Shown piece by piece: positions 45,936 through 54,575 of a DNA stretch of 64,000 bases. The translations under genes and the position numbers were made by a program. The notes under the pieces were generated by a model. That model did no database searches and was not told the origin of the DNA. It worked only from the letters and a program-made list of their open reading frames with translations. Source of the DNA: Peromyscus leucopus (taxonomy: Eukaryota; Chordata; Mammalia; Rodentia; Cricetidae); NCBI RefSeq assembly GCF_004664715.2, contig NC_051084.1, positions 62,385,334 through 62,449,333 of the forward strand, in the 5' to 3' direction. Each line of letters begins with the position of its first letter. Position 1 is the stretch's first letter.

Positions 45936-48900
45936 ACACTGTCAGCTCAGGTAGACTTTGAACATGTCTTCATAGGACACTATACGAAAGATAATCCTAG
46001 CAACTGGCCCATGACCAAAGGGAGATTGGGAAGTTGTGAGTAATAACTATAGCAGTAATAACTATAGTGTCTGGATTGGGTATTCGTCAAACTGCAGAAG
46101 TGAAGAGAGATGCTCAAGACATGTTCAGTGTTAATGGGAACAGACCCACCCCTTCAGTTATCTGCCCGGCAATCTTCTGGCATTTCATGTAGGTTCTGAT
46201 CCAGAAGAGCCGGAAGCACAGAGCTGGAAGCTTAGATTCTGCATTTCCAAAAGCATCCTCCAGAACACCAGGCTGGTGCTCCGTGGACCAAATCCCGAGT
46301 GGCAAAACCCAAATGTCTTATAAAGAGAGTCTCCTGCCTTGTTCTTCAAGTTCCATGGTCATCTGAACCGCCCACACATCAAGCATCTCACTCAGTTTAC
46401 AGGTTCATCCTGCCTACCTTTCTCTGATTAAAGCCTGCTAAATCTGTAAAGCCCAGTTTTCATAATCTAGTGGCAGAAGCGGATCATGACTTTTGCCTAG
46501 GAAAGGTCTGGATCATGTGACCACTAGCTCAAACACCAAGGAAGAACTTATCTTTCTGTTAATGAGGCAAGAGGATTTTATGGCTACATGCCCTTCACAC
46601 CAAATAAAAAAGTTTCTAGGCACTTTCAAGGTGCGCTAGGACAGAGCCTGCTCTCATGACCTACATTTGGGAGCAAGTTGCGCCAGCAGCGGACACCCAA
46701 TCCTCCCGAGCATTTCCTCTCCATCGTGTCTCACCATAGCCCGGTATTCATTCTGGGATCTCACAGAGCTGAGCAGTGTGCTCCAGGGTGCCCTTCATGT
46801 TTTGACAGAAGCCCTTTGAAATGATGTTAGTGCTGGTTAATGGTCTGTAAATGTGTCAGAATGATGCCACCCAGTGCCATGGACGCCATCTCCCCTTGTG
46901 AAGTCACACTGGCTGCGCCACAGCAAGCCAGAATATAATTAGTGTTAATTTGGTTCTTCACAGAATGACGACTGCACAGCATTCAAGGTCTCTCTCTACT
47001 CTGCTCATCTGGGAGATGTGAGGAGGGGACATATTAGGATGGTGAGGCAGAAACATAGCAGACGAGATTTCACTTTTGGCTCCTTTTCACGCTCACGTCC
47101 TTAGCAAAGACAAATTTTATGTTAATAGAGTGTAAGATAGGTATGTTTTATTTTCAAGCATTTTGATTTTTCCCAACTTCATAGAAGTCTGGAAAGAATC
47201 TCAGGACAGATCCGTTCCTCACAAGAGCCCCATAAGCCAGCAATTCATCTCTAACTTTTCAGCTAAACCTCTGCTTTTGCCTCTGCTCAAAGAGGGAAGT
47301 GTCTGTGGTTGACCCAATGCTATGTTCATCACATTTTCCAAATGGTTTATGAGGAAGGCAAGTTAAATTCTGCAATAGGCGCTCTTGAATGTGCTTAATG
47401 CAAATGAGTACATGTACATACCTTGGGTGAATTTGCTGGCCAGCTGCTCTAGCTAATCAAGTTTAATGGGAGAACTGGTCCAAATAGCAAGGTGGAGAGC
47501 CATAGAGGAAGGCACTTGATGCTCACTCTGACTTCCACACACATGAGTCTGTGTACACCACACATTTGTCCCTATGTGGCTTTCCCCTTATCCTGCCTCC
47601 TTTGATTCCTACTGGGTCTACCTTACATTTCCACCAAGAATTCTTCATATTTCTTGGTAAAAATCTCATCTTATGAAAGCTTCGTTGATTTCCTTTCATG
47701 AATCCGCTCAACCCCTGCTAGTGTCTTTGGTGAGGCTCCAAGGCACTTCCATCTGATGTTTACTACCAAAGTCACAATTACTTATTCGTCTTTTACCACA
47801 CCAGGCAAGGAGTTTCTGAAAAAAATTAAAGTGTTTTTATTGTCACATTTCAAGTTGTAGTTTAGCACAATGTCACTCAATCAGTGTTTAGGAAGTCAAA
47901 TGTTCTCCCTTGTTCTGAACTGGATTTTTCTTTCTTGACATGTAGAGTGGTTCCTTTGGATATATATTATTATCATATTGTTACCAGGTCCATGAACATT
48001 CTCTTAGAGCTCTAGCCTCAAGTCCTAGGATTCCCAGCAATGAGGAGAGCTATAAGGCCAACCAATAGAGAATCTTGATCCATTAAGTGGTATCATTTTA
48101 GTTGTGTTTAGTTTTCATCTTTCTGCATGGTATGGGCTGGATCATCTACTCATTGTGACGATAAATCCTCATAGAAGCCAAGAGTGTTGTGGTGATTAGG
48201 AATTTATCAGTCTGTTAACAACAGTTAACAGAAACCACTGGGTTGTAGTTCACTGTGTATCTAATACAGCAGTAGTTCTTTTGGAGTTTGGTTTAATTAG
48301 TTTCATCTTCATGAACATATAAAATCTTTAAGAATTCTTACAAGCTGGATATTCTACTCTTGTCTTCCAAGTGAACTCATGAGAATTCATACAAACTGTG
48401 CAACATTTAAAGACAGTGACTGTGACTTGAACACCAATACTTCTGTAACACCTGTCTGTGGTCTTCTTGGAAACCCACTGGTAGGAGGCAGTTTTCATAC
48501 ACTATTATCCATCACATATTAACTTATCTATTTTAATACTATAGAGCTCAGTCAAAAAAATTAATTACTGTAATACTGAGGATTCCTAATTGGGTGTGTT
48601 CTGAAAAGAACCTGGGGTCCAGTAAACAATAGCAAGCCCCACTCCTGACAGACAATGCTGTGTACAGCTGGTAGCCTTTGACAGTCGCTCTGCATCACCT
48701 ATGGCATGGGAAAGATGTGAGTCCAAGCCCTGTATTCAGAAGCCTGGACTTAAAGTTTTATATTGTTATCAATGATCATCTGAAAAGAAGGAAGAGATAA
48801 AATATCACTCTCTGGAAGGTGTTCTAACCGGGAATATACACGAGTCAAAATCTATCTCCACAGCTCCTGGCTTTCAGTTTCCTCTCTAGATGGTCTTTCC

Positions 48901-48957
48901 CCCACAACATTGCTATTACTATCATATTGTATATACCTTGCCTTTTTGAATTGCTAT

Positions 48958-48962
<5 letters not shown>
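45936..48962. other. Repeat-poor block
   Basis: About 3 kb with no transposon or gene recognised. It includes a short direct repeat (agtaataactatag twice, 46037-46068) and the candidate regulatory stretch listed at 46620-47060. Confidence 0.45.
46620..47060. other. Candidate conserved noncoding element / enhancer
   Basis: Repeat-free, higher in GC and CpG than its surroundings in its left half, with a TAATTA homeodomain core at 46936-46941 in 'ataattagtgttaattt'. A perfect octamer atgcaaat lies nearby at 47398-47405. Function is inferred from composition and motifs. Confidence 0.28.
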
Positions 48963-48988
<26 letters not shown>

Positions 48989-49136
48989 GGTTTTTCAAGA
49001 CAGGGTTTCTCTGTGTAGCTTTGCGCCTTTCCTGGAACTCGCTCTGTAGACCATGCTGGCCTCGAACTCACAAAGATCCGCCTGGCTCTACCTCCCGAGT
49101 GCTGAGATTAAAGGCGTGCGCCACCACCGCCCGGCC
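48963..49136 (-). repeat. Young B1 SINE, minus strand
   Basis: Full-length reverse B1 with a long T tail (A-tail in sense), cricetid variant 'agctttgcgcctttcc' and CpGs largely intact. An 11-bp perfect TSD (tgctattagct) lies at 48952-48962 and 49137-49147. Confidence 0.98.
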
Positions 49137-49193
49137 TGCTATTAGCTCTTAATGGTGTATTAATGAAATCTGTCAAGATGTTACCCTGAGTAT

Positions 49194-49674
49194 TGTGGAA
49201 TATTTGTTTAACTATGCAAAGGTGTGTTTCATTTTTTTAAACTATGTAAAGATGTGTTGCATTTGTTTAGTTATGTAAAGATGTGTTTCTGTTTTACTTT
49301 GCCTGCCTACGGCACCTGATTGATCTAATAAAAAGCTGAATGACCAATAGTGAAGGGGGAGGTATAGGTGGAACTTCCAGGCAGGAAGAGTAAGTAGGAG
49401 GAGGAGTTTAGGCTCAGGGAAAAAAAAAGAAGAGGAGACGGGAGATAGCAGGGAGACACCAGGGGCAGCCAGACAGACACAGAGGAAGCAGGAAAGTTGT
49501 ATACACAGAATGGAAAAAAAGGTTAAAAAAAAAACCCTGAGACAAATGTAGTTGAATAGAGCCTGGCACAAGCATAAGCTAAGTCTGAGCACTGAGCATT
49601 CATAATTAATAATAAGTCACTTTATTAATAAGTGTCTTTATTTGGGAGCTGCTGGTAGCCCAAAGGAAATGTCA
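49194..49674 (+). repeat. Solo LTR of a cricetid endogenous retrovirus (probable)
   Basis: It begins tgtggaat and ends near ...aatgtca. U3 carries three tandem ~29-bp repeats (49207-49294). It then has 'cctgattgatctaataaaa', a purine-rich region, and 'attcataattaataataag' followed by 'tttatttgggagctgc', the landmark order of an LTR I recall as frequent in hamster-group genomes. There is no internal retroviral sequence on either side, so it looks like a solo LTR. The 3' boundary and duplicated target site are not certain. The minus-strand open frame here is repeat-derived. Confidence 0.72.
49207..49294. repeat. Three tandem U3 repeats of about 29 bp
   Basis: Copies at 49207-49234, 49237-49265 and 49266-49294 share 'actatgtaaagatgtgttgc'-type cores with a few substitutions. 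Tandem U3 repeats are typical of retroviral enhancers. Confidence 0.85.
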
Positions 49675-49983
49675 ATTCTATCTGAGTTCTTAGCAATACA
49701 GCGAGAGACTAATAAGAAATCTTGGAAAGTTGTTTGTCAAATGATCAAAATATTATCACTCATCACTATGAAAACCAACAAGAGATATATTACTGGAGGT
49801 GAGGGATGTACTATTGACGGCTACCAAGAAATACAAGCTTCAGAGAAAGTGTCGTAAGGAATGTTCTCATGCTTCAGTTCTGTGTAACCTTTATTGGGTG
49901 CAAGTCATAAACAGGCTCTTGGTCCCGAATTATCAAAAATTGATTTGCCATGGGACCTATGTTTAAAGAGTTAATACTGACTG
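49675..49983. other. Unique spacer
   Basis: No gene or repeat recognised between the LTR and the next B1. A 71-codon plus-strand frame (49642-49857) has no known domain. Confidence 0.4.
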
Positions 49984-50169
49984 AAGCCGGGCGGTGGTGG
50001 CGCACGCCTTTAATCCCAGCACTCGGGAGGCAGAGCCAGGTGGATCTCTGTGAGTTCGAGGCCAGCCTGGTCTACAAAGCGAGTTCCAGGAAAGGCGCAA
50101 AGCTACATAGAGAAACCCTGTCTCGAAAAACAAAAAACAAAAAACAAACAAAAAAAAAAAAAAAAAAAC
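49984..50169 (+). repeat. Young B1 SINE
   Basis: Full-length B1 from 'aagccgggcggtggtggcgc' with intact CpGs, 'ggaaaggcgcaaagc' and an A-rich tail. An 18-bp perfect TSD (aagagttaatactgactg) lies at 49966-49983 and 50170-50187. Confidence 0.99.
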
Positions 50170-50393
50170 AAGAGTTAATACTGACTGTTAATTGGCAAAT
50201 ACTGCATGGTTACCAAACATTGCCTTTTCAAGGTATGGAGTCAGCTATCATGTCCATAGCTTTCCTCAATAAATATGTAGTTGTTTATCAAATACAACCT
50301 TAAAAGCTTATAGTACAATCTTAGACATAACAAAAACTCTTCTTAAAACTCTTTCAACTTCCGTAAACTGTGTTTTTAGGAATTACTGGACAT

Positions 50394-50555
50394 TGTTAGG
50401 TGGTGGTGGCGCACACCTTTAATCCCAGCACTCGGGAAGCAGAGCCAGGCAGATCTATGTGAGTTCGAGGCCAGCATGGTCTACAGAGTGAGATCCAGGA
50501 CAGGCACCAAAACTACACAGAGAGAAACCCTGTCTCAAAAAATCAAGAAAAAAAA

Positions 50556-50590
<35 letters not shown>

Positions 50591-50629
50591 GAAGGAAGGA
50601 AGGAAGGAAGGAAGGAAGGAAGGAAGGAA

Positions 50630-50683
<54 letters not shown>

Positions 50684-50699
50684 AAAGAAAGAAAAGAAA
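50394..50699 (+). repeat. B1 SINE with expanded microsatellite tail
   Basis: Full-length B1 ('aggtggtggtggcgcacacc' through 'aaaccctgtctcaaaaa') whose A-tail has grown into a long AAAG/GGAA array. A 16-bp TSD with three mismatches (aggaattactggacat / aggaattgtgggacat) lies at 50378-50393 and 50700-50715. Confidence 0.95.
50551..50699. repeat. (GAAA)n(GGAA)n(GAAA)n microsatellite
   Basis: AAAG units, then about 11 GGAA units (50589-50633), then AAAG units again: a nested, near-symmetric polypurine array grown from the B1 tail. Confidence 0.99.
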
Positions 50700-50715
50700 A
50701 GGAATTGTGGGACAT

Positions 50716-50949
50716 GGACTTAGTAGGTAGAGACTTATTTATATTCTTGTCACAGAATCTTCCAGACCTTCTCCATCATAATCAGCTAGTTTCAGAGGAT
50801 GAATCTCCAGATTCCTCCTAAATCTTAATAGCCAATTATTTTCCTAAATTCAATGGCAATCTGGATCAATCATCTATCTCTCAGGAAAATTCTATCTTTT
50901 TAATTTAGGCTAGGAAGAAAATTCATGCATAATGGACACAGTTTGAAAC
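50716..50949. other. Unique spacer
   Basis: No gene or repeat recognised. Confidence 0.4.
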
Positions 50950-51090
50950 TGTCTTTTAAAATTTTTTTTGAGACAAGAGTGTCACGTAGTACTGAAAGCA
51001 CTCCATATCAGAGGCTGGTCCTGAGCTTCAGATCTCTTCCTTTACGTGCCATCACTGTGATGACACACATACACTAGCATGCCCAAATGA
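50950..51090 (-). repeat. Possible old B1-like monomer
   Basis: 'ttttttgagacaagagtgtc', 'gaggctggtcctgagctt', 'gtgatgacacacatac' loosely keep the reversed B1 order. Weak call. Confidence 0.35.
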
Positions 51091-51189
51091 CAAGCCATTT
51101 TTTTTCAATGAATTAACTTAATTAGCTAATTAATTTCATTCAGTGAATTCAACCTGACCATTACCTCTGACTATTATGGGAACTAGATT

Positions 51190-51275
51190 CCGGTAGTACA
51201 TTGTAGTACAAAGTGCTTGACTATTGTGTGTTAGGTTGTGGGTTTGATTCCCAGCCCTGCAAAGTACAATATTGG
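51190..51275 (+). repeat. Diverged ID/tRNA-type SINE
   Basis: 'gtagtacaaagtgcttgact' and 'gggtttgattcccagccctg' retain the ID A/B-box order, with a poor A-tail. Confidence 0.6.
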
Positions 51276-52365
51276 AAGAAAGATGTGCATCTAATTCCTT
51301 CCTAAGTGTTCTCTAATAATCATGTGAGTTGTGGAGTATAGTCATTACTTCCTTTAAAGCTCTTTCCAACAATTACCACAAACATTCTAGCCCCAGAACC
51401 ACCAAAATAATGAGATTCCAGGTTAGTGGAAGGAAAATGGGCTTGCGGAACCCAGCTGTTCACCCTTCTCTAGGTTTGTGAACTTGAACCTAATGTTACA
51501 TTAATTTCCCAAGTTTTTCATTTCAATATGTGAAAATCATAAGAAATAATAAAGAAAAATAATGTCAATGACATAATATTGAAGTGATAATCAGGTATCA
51601 GTGAAGTACATTTCACAATGGCTCACCCACTAAGCCATTTTCTAATAATAAGAATTTCACCTCTACTGCATTAAAAGTGAGTTCAAATGTGCACTGGATG
51701 GCTCATAACTTTTTTAAAGAAGGGGTTGTTAGTTATTACTCTCTGACAGTTTCCAGAAATAGATTTTCTTAGCTTCTCACATTATGTATCATAGATTCAT
51801 GTACATGATGTGTTCTCAGTACGTATTTTGTCAATGAGGGCATGGATATAAAATGTATTTCAATATTGAGCCCTGTAAGGTGGAGACAGATCAAAGCTAG
51901 AACATAACATGAAATGTTAGGTTCTATCAGACTGTAGTAATCTCTAAGAAGTTACCTCCCATACCACAAATTATAATACATGAGTGGTCTGCCTTGATGA
52001 GGTGTTGCTCTTGCACCCCGGAAATCACAGGGAGTTAAAAGGGAAGGCATCTTAGCATTGCCACAGTTAGGCAGGTGTTGGCTTTCGGGTCGCCTAAGCT
52101 GAGCATTTGGGGCATGGGAGAAATAATGTTTTAAATTGTTTTAATCCACTAATAGAATTGTCTGGCTTCTACAAGCACCTGGTTTATTCCCAGAGTGACA
52201 CTTAGAAGGCCAGTCACCCTGAATCACTGTCTCTTTCTCATCCATATAAGGGACTGTTGCTTCCTACAGCCATTGACAGAACAAATGATGTTTTAAATGA
52301 CACTGTAAGTTATCAACAGCCTTGCCATTGAGCTTTGCAGAGATTCTGCTCTACAATTCCTAAGA
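51276..52365. other. Anonymous sequence
   Basis: No gene or repeat family recognised. Confidence 0.4.
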
Positions 52366-52378
52366 CTGTAGGGTGATT

Positions 52379-52538
52379 TTTTGTTTGTTTGTTTGTTTTC
52401 CCGAGACAGGGTTTCTTTGTGTAGTCTTGGCTGTGCTAGAACTTACTCTGTAGACCAGGCTGGCCTCAAACTCATAGAATTTTGCCTGCCTCTGCCTCCC
52501 AAGTGCTGGGATTAAAGGCATGTGCCACCACTGCATGG
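52379..52538 (-). repeat. B1 SINE, minus strand
   Basis: Reverse B1 with a TTTG-type tail and the body to 'gtgccaccactgcatggc'. A 13-bp perfect TSD (ctgtagggtgatt) lies at 52366-52378 and 52539-52551. Its right-half sequence differs from the young copies, so it may be of another subfamily. Confidence 0.96.
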
Positions 52539-52689
52539 CTGTAGGGTGATTCATATTCAAGCATTTATGCATAGGTAGTCACAGTACATATCCAGTACAT
52601 AAGCACTAACCCAGAAATACTACATAAAAGCTCTATGTTCTATTAATGAAGAATTATCAACCATAGCATCTGGATTCCCAGTCTTCAGA

Positions 52690-52800
52690 AAGCATTGGTA
52701 TGTACTAGATGAGTGATCTTTATCCATCTGCCTCAGTTTCTTCAATCCTAAAAACCAGTGTCACAAAGCTGTTAAGTTCATAGGAATGCTGGGAACATTA
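52690..52800 (+). repeat. Possible MIR fragment
   Basis: 'atctgcctcagtttcttcaa' followed by 'cacaaagctgttaagttc' is MIR-like in sense. Short. Confidence 0.45.
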
Positions 52801-52851
52801 TTCAGGATGAAGCATCTGAAGTAGGAAGTAGGAATCTCAAAGACCACCTAT

Positions 52852-53212
52852 TGCTGGAGGGTTTCTCTCCAGGTTCTCCAAGCCCCCCAGTCCCACAATC
52901 CACTTATAAAATAATCACTCAGATGCTTATATCACTTATAAACTGTATGGCCGTGGCAGGCTTCTTGCTAACTGTTCTTTTATCTTAAATTAACCCATTT
53001 TTATAAATCTATACCTTGCCACGTGGCTGGTTGCTTACTAGAGTCTTTACATGCTGCTTGTCCTGGCGGTGGCTGCAGTGTCTCTCCCCTCAGCCTTCCG
53101 CTTCCCAGAATTCTCCTCTCTCCTTGTCCCACCTACTTCCTGCCTGGCAACCTACTTCCTGCCTGGTCACTGGCCATCAGTGTTTTATTTATATAGAGCA
53201 ATATCCACAGCA
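52852..53212. repeat. LTR-like cricetid repeat
   Basis: It starts tgctggag and ends atatccacagca (TG...CA termini). It contains the block shared with 25.7-25.95 kb and continues through 'tcccacctacttcctgcctg' and 'catcagtgttttattta'. Near-identical 9-mers flank it exactly (accacctat at 52843-52851; accacctgt at 53213-53221), consistent with a target-site duplication, although 9 bp is longer than the 4-6 bp usual for retroviral insertions. No internal retroviral genes. Confidence 0.72.
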
Positions 53213-53289
53213 ACCACCTGTTACCACATTCACTCAAGGATCTTGTCCACTCTGCGCTTGTTTTTATAGAATAGTTGTAGATGAATTTA

Positions 53290-53745
53290 ACAGTCTTATT
53301 AAATAAGAAACACAGAGCCAAATACAGAAGTATAAGCCATAGAGATCAAAGCAATAGCCACCAACTCAACTTATCTTACCACCTTGCCTTAGCTTCCCAA
53401 GAAAGCTTCTTCCTGTCTAACCTGCGCCTTTATTGCCTTCCTGTTCTGCCTTCTCATTGGTTCTAAGCCCAGCCACGTCACTTCCTCATCATTGCCTGTC
53501 TATACAGACCACCAGGTCTCTATGGTTGGTATTGGGATTAAGGGTGAGTGTCACCATGCTTGGCTGTGTCCTTGACCACACATAGACTCTGCCTGCCATG
53601 TGATCAGATTAAGGGCATGGGCTACCACCACCTAACTTTTGTTTATGGCTCACTATGACCTCTGATCTCCAGGCAAACTTTATTTATTAACATACAAATA
53701 AAATATCACATTTCAGCACAAATAAAATATCACCACAAATAGTAG
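53290..53745. repeat. Composite rodent repeat with two B1-like boxes
   Basis: It begins 'ttaaataagaaacacagagc', passes through 'tctatggttggtattggga' and ends in duplicated 'caaataaaatatcac' units. It contains two copies of the reversed B1 left end ('gggattaagggtgagtgtc' at about 53532; 'gattaagggcatgggctacc' at about 53606). I recall this unit as frequent in hamsters. The family name is unknown to me, and it may be an LTR. Confidence 0.65.
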
Positions 53746-54444
53746 TCTAAATTGACCTGAAAATAAATTGGACAAGAAGTCTACAAAATAAATGAAGCAA
53801 AGCATATATGCAACAATTCTAATATCTCTGAAACCTCAACTTTTGTGTCCTTGATTTATTGTGACAGTTGTCAGAACATCCTCAACCAGGTGCTCAGGAC
53901 ACATAGTTATTCTTACAGCCACAAGCTCCAGAAGGAAGCTGCCCTCTACCAGGCAGTAACTCCAGGGAGCTATCCCATTCATAGACAGGAACCTTCAATT
54001 GACTTGTGACAAATGGATATTACTTTCATAAAACAGTGGACCAGATAACAGCAGAAAAATGGAGGCCCATCAAACTATTTGGAATATTCATCTGTTGCTG
54101 GAAAAGGTGAACTCAGTGAGCTCTTGTATGAGTCTTGATATTGCTGACTTCTGGGAACATCCTGGAATTTCCCCCATTAGTTCCTTACATCAGAAAAACC
54201 TACAATCCACTCTCTCACAGGTAATGAATATTACCATCTTCAATTTATTATTTTCTCTTTAACTTGTTACATGGAGTGGCTCTAACAGAAATAGACTTTT
54301 TTCCAGAAAGATTGAAAAGTTAGTTAAATTTTTGCTTGGGATGTGAGCAAGGAATATTCCATTTGTCTTTCCAATTTGTTGAATTGTTGTGCTTGGAAAA
54401 TCTACAAAAATGTATTGGTAGAAAACAAGCTGCAAGTAAGTGTT
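53746..54444. other. Anonymous sequence
   Basis: No transposon recognised. 'ctctctcacaggtaatgaat' at 54211-54230 is a good-looking splice-donor context, and a 67-codon frame (54059-54262) spans it, but the peptide has no known domain. Not called as an exon. Confidence 0.4.
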
Positions 54445-54575
54445 CATTCAAAAGGAACCCAATGGTTGATATATCACGGTTTCTACAATCCTCACATCTT
54501 CATCCTTCATTCATTCAAAAGAAACCCAATGATTGAAATATCATGGTTTCTACAATTCTCACATCTTCATGCTTC
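54445..54575. repeat. Tandem duplication, 67-bp unit
   Basis: Copy 1 starts at 54445 and copy 2 at 54512, both with 'cattcaaaag..aacccaatg' and ending in the 'cacatcttcat' segment. The copies differ at roughly 6-7 of 64 positions by eye. Confidence 0.92.

Noticed and set aside
49242..49592. 116-codon minus-strand open frame
   Set aside because: It lies entirely inside the solo LTR on the antisense strand, so it is repeat-derived.
50551..50699. CRISPR-like or satellite array
   Set aside because: Simple tetranucleotide units without spacers, clearly the expanded tail of a B1.
54020..54226. Internal exon ending at 'ctctcacag|gtaatga'
   Set aside because: The donor context is good, but the upstream acceptor is weak, no domain is encoded, and there is no partner exon in the window.
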